Part shown: piece after piece, positions 1 to 7,845 of the stretch
Layout: each line of letters opens with the position of its first letter
How positions within the stretch are numbered: the stretch's first letter is position 1
DNA from: an uncultured beta proteobacterium
Lineage (GTDB): Bacteria > Pseudomonadota > Gammaproteobacteria > Burkholderiales > Burkholderiaceae
Direction: 5' to 3'
Assembly: GCA_903827075.1 (NCBI GenBank)
Contig: CAIKGX010000146.1
Coordinates: forward strand, 1 to 15,169
Length of the DNA: 15,169 bases
Program-made: the position numbers and the translations under genes
The notes under the pieces: model-generated
What the model was told of the DNA's origin: nothing
Databases searched by the model: none
Seen by the model: only the letters and a program-made list of their open reading frames with translations

Positions 1-726
1 CTCACCTTTTGCTACTGCTTTTTGGATTCCAGAAGAAAAGCCGCCCTTTAGCGCTGCATAACATTTGGATTTCTTTGAAAAGGCAATATACATATTTGCG
101 GTTAATACAGGCTTTGGTAGGAATTGAATCTTCGACAGAATTTTTAATTTACTAGCCTCCATCTTGCCTGGATAGGTGCCGATAATTAAATAATCAGCCT
201 GCTTATTGATGAGCTGCTCAAATGCCAACGCAACACTGTTGGCTCTCACCACATTCAAATGATCCTTCATATAGGAATCAAATTGATTGCCATAGCTTTC
301 GCCAAGATTGGTAACGCCTTTTAAACCCTTGAGATCCGACCATTCGGAAAACTTTATTTCTTCACCGCTTCTCAGCACAATGGAAACTGGGTCAAGCATA
401 TAAGGTGGCTCGATATAATTCATATAAGAAAGTCGAGCATTATCTTTATAAATTCCAAAAATAATATCTGCACGACCATCTTTAATGGCTTCTTGCGCTT
501 TCTCCCATGAACCAAAATTAACAGAAGATACTTTTTCTACCTTTAGCTCTTTGGCAATTTTTATCACGAGCTCTGGTGAAGCCCCAATAATCTTTCCGTC
601 AGAACCCCACGCTACGGGTGGATATGCAGGATGCCCGGTGATGACCAAGGCACTACAGTGCTCCGCCGCCTGGGCGATGTTGAAGGTCAATAAAACAGAA
701 ATTACTAGAGAGATAAATTTGCTCAT
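1..726 (-). CDS. Periplasmic solute-binding protein (SBP_bac_3-like), 3' end cut by window
   Basis: The first 242 codons are visible and the reading frame is still open at base 1, so the C-terminus lies outside the window. Residues 1-20 form a signal peptide (Lys near the start, hydrophobic core, AQA then AEHC), so the product should be exported. The mature start, with ITGHPAYPPVAW and then GKIIGASPELVIKIAKEL, matches lobe 1 of family-3 solute-binding proteins, the polar amino acid ABC transporter type. The segment DGRADIIFGIYKDNARLSYM fits the usual continuation. The start is ATG; no clear Shine-Dalgarno is visible, and the gene begins 14 bp after the preceding NTF2-like gene, which suggests translational coupling. 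No permease or ATPase is in view, so it could be an orphan receptor or sensor-like protein rather than a transporter part. The ligand cannot be predicted. Family call fairly sure, role unknown. Confidence 0.8.
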   Translation of the reverse strand, partial: MSKFISLVISVLLTFNIAQAAEHCSALVITGHPAYPPVAWGSDGKIIGASPELVIKIAKELKVEKVSSVNFGSWEKAQEAIKDGRADIIFGIYKDNARLSYMNYIEPPYMLDPVSIVLRSGEEIKFSEWSDLKGLKGVTNLGESYGNQFDSYMKDHLNVVRANSVALAFEQLINKQADYLIIGTYPGKMEASKLKILSKIQFLPKPVLTANMYIAFSKKSKCYAALKGGFSSGIQKAVAKGE

Positions 727-740
727 ATGGGCTTAAAGGG

Positions 741-1169
741 CTAAATAGGATTGAGATTTGCATGCGCAATAATTTGCCAACCAGCATCGCTTTTATTCCA
801 TACATCTAAACGATAGTGCATTTTTGGTGACATTGTTTTCCCTAGATAATTTTCAGGAACCTTAATCTGATAAGTCACAATTAAATTATCCTTAGACTGA
901 GTTACCTTAATATTAGCGAGCTCATAGTTGCCTAATTTCTCAGCCTTAATTATGGCCATATTAAATGCTAAATCTTGTGCTCCTTTGGTGTTGATCGACT
1001 GAAAAGCAGGCGACATGATTTTGGTCAAACCTGCAATATCTTGGTTTTTTTGCTGATCCCACCACAATCTTTCAAGGCGCTCTCCTTCGGCCTGGGGATT
1101 AAAAGACGGCTGAGCAAACAGAGAAGAAGATAAACATAGCATCAATATAAAAGTGGAAAGAAATTTCAT
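741..1169 (-). CDS. Exported NTF2-like (SnoaL/DUF4440-type) small protein
   Basis: A protein of about 142 residues with a signal peptide (MKFLSTF, hydrophobic stretch, SLFA then QPS), so probably periplasmic. The mature part has the pattern of NTF2-like alpha+beta cone folds: an N-terminal helix with EGERLERLWWDQQ, a middle AFQSINTKGAQD segment, then strands ending in WQIIAHANLNPI. It is a paralogue of the next gene upstream (1253-1621), sharing EGERL, FQS, VTQS, VW and the C-terminal ANL. An ATG two codons earlier (1173-1175) is in frame. I prefer the start at 1169 because AGGG at 1176-1179 then sits 6 bases away, whereas it would touch the earlier ATG. A 77-bp gap separates it from its paralogue and 14 bp from the solute-binding gene. 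Such folds can be enzymes or ligand binders; no catalytic residues can be assigned. Confidence 0.75.
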   Translation of the reverse strand: MKFLSTFILMLCLSSSLFAQPSFNPQAEGERLERLWWDQQKNQDIAGLTKIMSPAFQSINTKGAQDLAFNMAIIKAEKLGNYELANIKVTQSKDNLIVTYQIKVPENYLGKTMSPKMHYRLDVWNKSDAGWQIIAHANLNPI

Positions 1170-1252
1170 GTGCATCCCTATATAGGTTTTATTAAATCTA
1201 AAATTGAAAAAATGTGTGCTATTTCGAGAAGGTGGTTAGTCTTCCTTGCTAA

Positions 1253-1621
1253 CTAAATCACCCTTAAATTTGCAAGGGCAACCATCTGCCAATTACCCTG
1301 ATTTTTTGTCCAAACTGTGAGGCGTGGGCTAGATTGACCGGGAAGTCTTTTGCCGTCAATAGTTTCCACAACAGATTGAGTATGTGTCACAACCAGGCAA
1401 TTACCTGACTGTGTAACTTTGAAGTTGCTTAAAATACAATCAGCAATCTTCTCATCCATAATCGTCTGAATCTCTGTAGCTCTATCACGGGCGCCATCAG
1501 CGTGGGCTGATTGAAATCCTGGGGCAAACATAGCATCAACAGCAGGCCAGTTGCAGGCGGTAATTTCAGCAATCAGTGATCGATAAAGGCGCTCGCCTTC
1601 TGCTGCAATATTGATGTCCAT
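1253..1621 (-). CDS. NTF2-like (SnoaL/DUF4440-type) small protein without signal peptide
   Basis: A 122-residue protein starting MDINIAAEGERLYRSL. It aligns along its whole length with the mature part of the neighbouring exported NTF2-like protein: shared EGERL, FQS, GA.D, an F/IKVTQS strand, LVVT, VW.K, WQ and a final ANL..I. Tandem duplication and divergence is the simple explanation. Unlike its neighbour it has no signal peptide. The frame stays open upstream of the ATG, but those codons overlap the cupin gene end and read as a lysine-containing, not signal-like, stretch, so a cytoplasmic location is likely. It starts 22 bp after the cupin stop; AAGAAA upstream is only a weak ribosome-binding site. 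The fold call is good; the substrate or binding role is unknown. Confidence 0.72.
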   Translation of the reverse strand: MDINIAAEGERLYRSLIAEITACNWPAVDAMFAPGFQSAHADGARDRATEIQTIMDEKIADCILSNFKVTQSGNCLVVTHTQSVVETIDGKRLPGQSSPRLTVWTKNQGNWQMVALANLRVI

Positions 1622-1643
1622 AACGGTATTTTTCTTAATGAAA

Positions 1644-2126
1644 TTAATTAGGCTTTGCGCAAGACTCAGGCTTTATCAGGTCTGGGGTTTGTTCACCCAA
1701 ATACACGCCAATGATCTTGACAGGTTTTTTTCCAGATACTTTACCTATATGACACCATTCAATGGCTTCAATATAGGAAGTTCCTGGTTTAAAAATTTTC
1801 TTACCTTTACTACCGTAATCTACCTCTAACTCACCCGAGACTACATAAATAAATAAGGGGATTGCATGTTTATGCAAAGAGGTTTGTTTGCCCACTGGAA
1901 TATCAATATTAAATGCCTTAATCAGTGGCTGTCCTGCTGGGTATTTAAAATCTTGTCCCAAAATAGTTTTGGGTGATTGCTCTAGAGGGATTATTGATGC
2001 ATGAATATCTTCATACGGAACACTTCCGTCAATGTGCGTCAGCGCCAGTAAATGAGATGATGAAAATGCAACTACCGAGAGGAATAAAAGCTTAAATAGA
2101 TTCTGCAACAATTTACTATTTTTCAT
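1644..2126 (-). CDS. Small exported cupin-domain protein
   Basis: A 160-residue protein with an N-terminal signal sequence or signal anchor (Lys-rich start, hydrophobic residues about 11-29), then a single cupin barrel (about 65-145). Cupin motif 1 is seen as PVGKQTSLHKH...YVVSGELEVDYG with H85 and H87; motif 2 is KPGTSYIEAIEWCHIGKVSG with H126. These three histidines are the usual metal ligands. The glutamate normally found four or so residues after the HxH is replaced by a hydrophobic residue (around L91/F92), so metal binding may be altered. The start is supported by GAAGG spaced 7 bases from the ATG. It is the first gene of the leftward run cupin, NTF2-like, NTF2-like, solute-binding protein, and a perfect inverted repeat lies just upstream. 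Single-domain cupins range from dioxygenases and isomerases to sugar or acid binders, so no reaction is proposed. Confidence 0.82.
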   Translation of the reverse strand: MKNSKLLQNLFKLLFLSVVAFSSSHLLALTHIDGSVPYEDIHASIIPLEQSPKTILGQDFKYPAGQPLIKAFNIDIPVGKQTSLHKHAIPLFIYVVSGELEVDYGSKGKKIFKPGTSYIEAIEWCHIGKVSGKKPVKIIGVYLGEQTPDLIKPESCAKPN

Positions 2127-2148
2127 TAAAAGGCCTTCATAATTTGAT

Positions 2149-2169
2149 GGGTAATATAAATAATTACCC
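2149..2169. repeat. Inverted repeat upstream of the cupin gene (7-bp arms)
   Basis: The plus strand reads GGGTAAT, a 7-base A/T-only loop, then ATTACCC, a perfect 7-bp inverted repeat. It lies about 10 bases upstream of the cupin Shine-Dalgarno GAAGG and 22 bases from the ATG. It could be an operator for a dimeric regulator or a leader hairpin in the mRNA. There is no T-run after it on the minus strand, so a terminator is unlikely. The rest of the 2127-2339 gap is AT-rich with no promoter I would defend. Confidence 0.4.
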
Positions 2170-2339
2170 CATTAAAGCAATGTAAATCATTTGATTTTTT
2201 TGATGTGGATACTTTTCAATTTAATTGATTAGTCTTTCACTAAAATATAACAGCATTATTTCAAATATATGACGATTTATTGATTCAATGGGAGGGTGAA
2301 TTTTAGTACTTAAGCACTTGATGGTTTTATTGCTGAAAT

Positions 2340-3101
2340 CTAAATAGACAGCTTCGTTTCTTGACGGGCGTTTTCTCGATTTAGGCCTGATGTCCAAGTA
2401 TTGGTAGGCAAGCCTGTCTTTTCCAGAATCAATTTAGCGCGCTTGGATACGTCTTTCCACTCCACTTCTAGCTTCGGCCCCTTAAAAGCGATAGCTACTA
2501 CATTGCAATCATGGGATTCAGGAAAGAGCAAAACGCGATCGTCAAAGGCTTCGCAGATGTTTTTGAGATTTACTTCAAAACTTTTGTGCCGAGAAAATAG
2601 GTTGACCGTCAGAATGCCTGGCTCTTTGAGAATATCGTAGCAACCTTTGTAGAAATCTAAGGAGCTAGCTGATGGTCCATCACAAATGGCGTCGTAGAGA
2701 TCCACTTGTACAGCATCAAAATAGTTTTGAAATTTACTATTTTTAACAAATGATTTTGCATCTGTTTGGAGTGTTTCTAATCTGCGATCATCATCTGGGG
2801 TGAAAAACATACTTCTCGCAGAAACGATCACCGAAGGATTTAATTCAACAACTGTTGATTTGACTGCGGAACAATAGCGATGGGTGAACTTTGTTAAAGC
2901 ACCTGTTCCCAAACCAAGCTGAGCAACCCTCATCCCGGGATTGGTCTCTAAAAATAGGAGCCAAGCCATCATTTGCTGGTTATATTCCAGATAGATCTCA
3001 TCTGGATCGCGAATACGCATTGCCCCTTGAATCAGCTCACTGCCAAAATGCAGGTAGCGCACCCCGCCGCTTTCAGAAAACGTTACTGGCTCCATCAACA
3101 T
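2340..3101 (-). CDS. Spermidine synthase-like (aminopropyltransferase-fold) protein
   Basis: A 253-residue Rossmann-fold protein of the SpeE/spermine-synthase-like group. The nucleotide-binding loop is AQLGLGTGALTKF (62-67 core), the acidic residue for the ribose is E86 in VELNP, and VQVDLYDA carries D134 and D137 at the site of the DxxD motif of true spermidine synthases. Several substrate-site features differ: the N-terminal DEFIYHEM-type motif is DEIYLEYNQQMM (His missing), and the PxGP loop after the DxxD motif is absent. That pattern is typical of the widespread spermidine-synthase-like proteins of unproven activity, so polyamine synthesis should not be assumed. It starts 7 bp after the purL stop, so it is very likely co-transcribed with purL. 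A second ATG two codons in (3093-3095) is an equally possible start. Confidence 0.8.
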   Translation of the reverse strand: MLMEPVTFSESGGVRYLHFGSELIQGAMRIRDPDEIYLEYNQQMMAWLLFLETNPGMRVAQLGLGTGALTKFTHRYCSAVKSTVVELNPSVIVSARSMFFTPDDDRRLETLQTDAKSFVKNSKFQNYFDAVQVDLYDAICDGPSASSLDFYKGCYDILKEPGILTVNLFSRHKSFEVNLKNICEAFDDRVLLFPESHDCNVVAIAFKGPKLEVEWKDVSKRAKLILEKTGLPTNTWTSGLNRENARQETKLSI

Positions 3102-3108
3102 AGATTAC

Positions 3109-6100
3109 TTAATCCGCCCAGCGGCGTGCGTTACGGAATAGACGCATCCACGGACTTGCCCCATCTGGAGTATCTAACCATTCTGGGGGGCACCAACTCA
3201 TCTGTACCGATCTAAATACCCGCTCAGGATGGGGCATCATGACAGTAAAGCGGCCATCAGGTGTAGTGACACCTGTCAAGCCACCTGGTGAACCATTAGG
3301 ATTCATTGGGTAAGTTTCAGTAGGATTACCTTGATGGTCTACAAAACGCATTGCTGCTAAGCCTTGCTCTTGTAATTTCATCAGATTGCCTTGTTGGCTA
3401 AAGTTGGCAAACCCTTCGCCATGAGCAATAGCAATCGGTAATTGACTGCCAGCCATACCTTGGGTAAAGATCGAAGGTGAAGGCATGACTTCAGCCATTA
3501 CCAAGCGGGCTTCATATTGCTCGGACTGATTACGGGTGAACTTAGGCCAAGCTTGTGCACCGGGAATAATTCCGGAGAGGTTACTCATCATTTGGCAACC
3601 ATTACAGACGCCTAAGGCAAAGCTATCTTGCCGTGCAAAGAAGGAGGAGAACTGATCTCTTAACTGTGCATTAAATAAAATGGTTTTTGCCCAACCCTCA
3701 CCTGCGCCCAATACATCGCCATAACTAAAGCCACCACACGCAATCAGACCACGAAAGCTCTCCAAATGCGCTTTGCCTGAGAGTAAATCAGACATATGGA
3801 CATCATAAGTATCAAAGCCTGCCCAATTAACGGCATAGGCCATCTCTACATGGGAGTTCACGCCCTGCTCACGCAGTATGGCAACTTTAGGTCTATCGTT
3901 CTTATTGATAAATGGTGACGCGATATCTTGCGCAATATCGAAGGTAATTTTTGGTGATATGCCTGGATCGGCAATATCATCTAAAAGGGCAAATTCACTA
4001 TCGGCACATGATGGGTTATCGCGTAAACGGGCAATTTGATAACTTGTATTGGTCCACATCTTTTGCAATACTTCACGGGGCTGCGCAAAGATATTTTTAG
4101 CATCGCGCCAGATTTCAATACGACCGTTGGTATTGGGTTTAGCTATCACATGACTATAAGCGCTTAAACCGAGATTGCGCAAAAGAGCAAAGACCGCATC
4201 ACGATCACTTCTACGAATCTGTATAACTGCGCCAAGCTCTTCATTAAACAAAGCGCGCATGGTTTGTTCATGACGACGGCCAGACACTTGTTGGGCCCAG
4301 TTCTTAGCATCACCCCAATCCTGTTCTTGTCCGACATCAACTGCAATCATGTCCACATTAATTGAAATCCCACAATGAGATGCAAAGGCCATTTCAGCTA
4401 TACAAGCAAGCAAGCCACCATCAGAACGATCGTGATAAGCCAGTAATTGATTTGCCTTGCGCAATTGAATAATGGCGGCAGCCAATGCTTTGAGATCTTC
4501 TGGATGATCTACATTAGGGGCCAATTTACCCGATTGATTTAAGACTTGGGCCAAGATACTGCCGGCCATGCGGTTCTTACCACGACCTAAGTCAATCAAG
4601 ATTAGTTCAGTTTCTAAATTGGCTCCCGACGAATCTGTTAACTGCAATACGGGTGTGCTCGTTTTACGCACATCTTGCACTTGAGCAAATGCAGAAATAA
4701 TTAAGGAAACAGGTGAGACTACTTTCTTGGACTGATCGCCATCCTGCCATGCAGTCGCCATTGACAAGGAATCCTTACCTACCGGAATAGAAATGCCCAA
4801 CGCTGGGCACAAATCCATACCAATCGCCTGAACTGAGTCATATAGCTTGGCGTCTTCACCAGGAGAACCACAGGCTGCCATCCAGTTAGCGGAAAGTTTG
4901 ACATCTTCTAGGCGGTAAATATCCGCAGCCAATATATTAGTAATAGCCTCACCTACAGCCATTTTGGCGGCAGCTGGTGCATCGATCACCGCCAGAGGAG
5001 TCCGTTCACCCATGGACATCGCTTCACCGTGATAGCCCTTGTAATCCATGATGGTGACAGCGCAGTCAGCTACCGGAACTTGCCATGGCCCTACAAATGG
5101 ATCACGAGCATTTAAACCACCAACCGTTCTGTCGCCAATCGTAATTAAGAATGACTTACTGGCAACCGTAGGCTGCTGCAAAACCCAAGCAATACATTGT
5201 GCTAAGTCTGCATCCGTAACATCGAGTTCATCAAACTGTTGCGCCACTCGTTTGACATCGCGATGCATGCGCGGTGGTTTGCCTAGCAATACTTCCATAG
5301 GCATATTTACAGGTAGCGCTTCATCTGAACCGCTAACTTGCTTGTCATCGCTTAATTGCAATTGACGCACGAGCGTTGCTTCACCAACTACTGCAAAAGG
5401 ACAATGCTCACGCTCACAGAGTGATTTGAAGAGCTCTAAATCTTTAGATTCAATAGCCAGGACATAGCGCTCTTGAGATTCGTTACACCAAATCTCTGCT
5501 GGACTCATGCCGCTTTCCTCTAGGGGCACGCTGCGCAACTGAAAGTGAGCGCCTAAGCCAGCGCCATCAGCTAATTCGGGGAAGGCATTAGATAAGCCAC
5601 CAGCACCCACATCATGAATCGATACGATGGGATTATTTTCGGCCATGGCGCGACAGGCATTAATCACTTCTTGCGCACGACGCTCCATCTCTGGGTTACC
5701 ACGCTGTACTGAGTCAAAATCCAAGTCAGCAGTATTGGTTCCTGTGGTGACTGAACTCCCGGTAGCCCCACCCATACCAATGCGCATTCCCGGGCCACCA
5801 AGTTGAATTAGTAAGTGCCCTGTTTGAATTGCCTTCTTGGCCGTATGAATGGCATCAATACTGCCAATACCACCAGCAATCATGATGGGCTTGTGATAAC
5901 CGCGACGTACACCCTCTAAGGTTTGTTCATATACACGGAAATAACCACCCAAAATAGGGCGACCGAATTCATTATTAAATGCCGCGCCGCCCAATGGGCC
6001 ATCAATCATGATCTGCAGTGGCGTAGCAATACGGTCTGGCTTACCGTATTTTTCTGATTCCCAAGGTAGATCTGTCCCGGGAATATTTAAATTAGAAACA

Positions 6101-7143
6101 GAAAAGCCCGTTAAGCCCGCTTTAGGGCGTCCGCCAATACCAGTAGCTCCTTCATCCCGAATCTCGCCACCAGCGCCTGTGGAGGCTCCGGGAAATGGTG
6201 CAATCGCCGTAGGATGGTTATGCGTCTCCACCTTCATCAAGGTGTGGACTAAACGGGTATCTTTTTCATAGCGATGATCGCCGCCTTGAGGAACCCAAGT
6301 CTCTGATTCACATCCCACCATGACGGCAGAGTTATCAGAGTAGGCAACAATAGTACCTTCAGGATGGAGTTGATGTGTATTACGAATCATCGCAAAGAGG
6401 GATTTCTCCTGATCATCACCATCAATAGTCCAAGTGGAATTGAAAATCTTATGACGGCAATGTTCACTATTGGCCTGTGCAAACATAATGAGTTCAACAT
6501 CACTGGGATTTCGCTCTAAACGAATAAAGCTATCAGCCAGATAAGTCACCTCATCATCCGATAGTGCCAAGCCTAGGGCTTGATTCGCTGTATCCAATGC
6601 TGCTCTACCCTCAGTTAATACAGGAATACGCGCTAATGGACGATCAGTTAAGGTTTGATACAAGGCGCTAGCTTCATTAGCATCACTAATAACGGCTTCT
6701 GTCATTCGATCATGTAGTGCAGCCAACACGAGCTGCTCTTGCTCGGGATTTAAGGGCTTCTTACTATTCCAACCATACTGCACACCACGCTCAATACGCA
6801 ATATGTTCAGGCCGCATTGACGCGCAATATCCGTTGCTTTACTTGCCCATGGAGAAACAGTTCCAAAGCGAGGAATAGTAATTGCAGCTTGCTTAGCATT
6901 GCCTTTGCTAAATAATGAGGTCCCTGTTTTCAGCTTGGTGACAAAAGGTTGACCATAAGTTAACAGGCTAGCGAGCACCTCTTTATCCTTGGCACCGAGT
7001 TCAGACTCAGACCAAATGAAGTGGAGATACTGGGCCTCTATAGACTCAAGTTCAATTCCTTGGGCAGTAAGCGAGGCTAAAAGTCGCTGTTGGCGAAAGG
7101 CAGAAAGGGCATCAGCCCCGGGCAAGCAACAGAATGAAGACAT
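3109..7143 (-). CDS. purL: Phosphoribosylformylglycinamidine synthase (FGAM synthase, large single-chain type)
   Basis: The enzyme makes FGAM from FGAR, ATP and glutamine in the fourth step of de novo purine synthesis, in the cytoplasm. At 1344 residues it is the full single-chain proteobacterial form (E. coli about 1295), with PurS-like N-terminal, linker, two AIR-synthase-like synthetase halves and a C-terminal class I glutamine amidotransferase domain. Visible motifs are FAQANSEHCRHKIFN, KVETHNHPTAIAPFPGASTG and the nucleophile elbow GVCNGCQ with C1180, then PHPERVF with H1305 and E1307. All three are 45 residues downstream of the Salmonella triad as I recall it (C1135, H1260, E1262), so the glutaminase is intact. 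The ATG gives the expected FPGxxALSAFR-like N-terminus. It lies 21 bp after the ABC ATPase stop and 7 bp before the spermidine-synthase-like gene. A TATAAT on the minus strand at 7150-7155 lacks a good -35. Confidence 0.98.
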   Translation of the reverse strand: MSSFCCLPGADALSAFRQQRLLASLTAQGIELESIEAQYLHFIWSESELGAKDKEVLASLLTYGQPFVTKLKTGTSLFSKGNAKQAAITIPRFGTVSPWASKATDIARQCGLNILRIERGVQYGWNSKKPLNPEQEQLVLAALHDRMTEAVISDANEASALYQTLTDRPLARIPVLTEGRAALDTANQALGLALSDDEVTYLADSFIRLERNPSDVELIMFAQANSEHCRHKIFNSTWTIDGDDQEKSLFAMIRNTHQLHPEGTIVAYSDNSAVMVGCESETWVPQGGDHRYEKDTRLVHTLMKVETHNHPTAIAPFPGASTGAGGEIRDEGATGIGGRPKAGLTGFSVSNLNIPGTDLPWESEKYGKPDRIATPLQIMIDGPLGGAAFNNEFGRPILGGYFRVYEQTLEGVRRGYHKPIMIAGGIGSIDAIHTAKKAIQTGHLLIQLGGPGMRIGMGGATGSSVTTGTNTADLDFDSVQRGNPEMERRAQEVINACRAMAENNPIVSIHDVGAGGLSNAFPELADGAGLGAHFQLRSVPLEESGMSPAEIWCNESQERYVLAIESKDLELFKSLCEREHCPFAVVGEATLVRQLQLSDDKQVSGSDEALPVNMPMEVLLGKPPRMHRDVKRVAQQFDELDVTDADLAQCIAWVLQQPTVASKSFLITIGDRTVGGLNARDPFVGPWQVPVADCAVTIMDYKGYHGEAMSMGERTPLAVIDAPAAAKMAVGEAITNILAADIYRLEDVKLSANWMAACGSPGEDAKLYDSVQAIGMDLCPALGISIPVGKDSLSMATAWQDGDQSKKVVSPVSLIISAFAQVQDVRKTSTPVLQLTDSSGANLETELILIDLGRGKNRMAGSILAQVLNQSGKLAPNVDHPEDLKALAAAIIQLRKANQLLAYHDRSDGGLLACIAEMAFASHCGISINVDMIAVDVGQEQDWGDAKNWAQQVSGRRHEQTMRALFNEELGAVIQIRRSDRDAVFALLRNLGLSAYSHVIAKPNTNGRIEIWRDAKNIFAQPREVLQKMWTNTSYQIARLRDNPSCADSEFALLDDIADPGISPKITFDIAQDIASPFINKNDRPKVAILREQGVNSHVEMAYAVNWAGFDTYDVHMSDLLSGKAHLESFRGLIACGGFSYGDVLGAGEGWAKTILFNAQLRDQFSSFFARQDSFALGVCNGCQMMSNLSGIIPGAQAWPKFTRNQSEQYEARLVMAEVMPSPSIFTQGMAGSQLPIAIAHGEGFANFSQQGNLMKLQEQGLAAMRFVDHQGNPTETYPMNPNGSPGGLTGVTTPDGRFTVMMPHPERVFRSVQMSWCPPEWLDTPDGASPWMRLFRNARRWAD

Positions 7144-7164
7144 CCCTAGATTATAAGGTTTTGG

Positions 7165-7845
7165 TTAAACCAAGCGTCCACCTTGAAGATGGAGTTGTCG
7201 GGTGCACCGTGCGGCCAAGGCAGGATCATGAGTGACCAAAACCAAGGTCGAGTGATTTTCCTGATTTAACTCAAAAAGGAGCTCAATAACCCGATTGCCG
7301 CTCACCTCATCTAGGCTGCCGGTGGGTTCATCAGCGAACAAAATGGCGGGGCGATTGATAAATGCCCTTGCTAAAGCCACGCGCTGCTGCTCACCGCCAG
7401 ATAGCGTCTTAGGGAAATGATCTAGGCGGCTAGAAAGGCCTACTTTTTCTAGCCAATATTGCGCCTCCTTACGGGCTTCTAGCTCTGGTATACCTCTTAA
7501 CTCTAGAGGCAGCATGACATTTTCAATGGCGTTTAGGTGAGGTAGCAATTGGAAGGACTGAAATACAAAGCCCACGTGCTCCCCCCGTAATTGGGCGCAT
7601 CCATCTTCATCCAAATCTCCCAAAAGTTCGCCCATCAAGCTAATTTGGCCTGTACTGGGACGATCTAGGCCAGCCAATAGGCTAAGTAGAGTACTTTTGC
7701 CTGAACCTGAGCTACCTACAATAGCGATACTTTCACCACGCTCTATCTGCAAGCTAATGTCGTGCAAAATGGATAAGTCGCCATCGCTCGTGACAACAGT
7801 TTTGCCAACATGGCTGACATCGATGGTTTTGAAAGAATGACTCAT
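7165..7845 (-). CDS. ybbA: ABC transporter ATP-binding protein, LolD/MacB-type (YbbA-like)
   Basis: A complete 226-residue ATPase subunit. Walker A is GSSGSGKST (44-52), the Q-loop glutamine is Q96 in FVFQSFQLLPHLNA, the signature is LSGGEQQR (148-155), Walker B is ILFADEP (168-174, catalytic E173) and the switch histidine is H206 in VTHD. The FQSFQLLPHL and LPLELRG stretches mark the LolD/MacB/FtsE family, which works with FtsX-like permeases at the inner membrane in lipoprotein or envelope-related export. Divergence from a TesA-type esterase matches the ybbA-tesA arrangement of enterobacteria, hence the symbol. The FtsX-like permease (YbbP) that follows ybbA in E. coli is missing; purL follows 21 bp downstream. 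The ATG shares its CATG with the first possible tesA start, and no clear Shine-Dalgarno is visible. Confidence 0.88.
   Translation of the reverse strand: MSHSFKTIDVSHVGKTVVTSDGDLSILHDISLQIERGESIAIVGSSGSGKSTLLSLLAGLDRPSTGQISLMGELLGDLDEDGCAQLRGEHVGFVFQSFQLLPHLNAIENVMLPLELRGIPELEARKEAQYWLEKVGLSSRLDHFPKTLSGGEQQRVALARAFINRPAILFADEPTGSLDEVSGNRVIELLFELNQENHSTLVLVTHDPALAARCTRQLHLQGGRLV

Noticed and set aside
485..736. 83-codon plus-strand frame
   Set aside because: It lies antisense to the start of the solute-binding protein, whose signal peptide and family motifs are clear.
1611..1829. 72-codon plus-strand frame
   Set aside because: Antisense to the cupin gene; hydrophobic look comes from the opposite strand and it has no support.
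2891..3215. Two plus-strand frames across the purL / spermidine-synthase-like junction
   Set aside because: Both are antisense to well-supported genes and have no recognisable features.
7150..7155. TATAAT just before purL as a promoter -10
   Set aside because: No acceptable -35 lies 16-18 bases upstream, and a start from it would fall at or inside the ATG; it may be chance.
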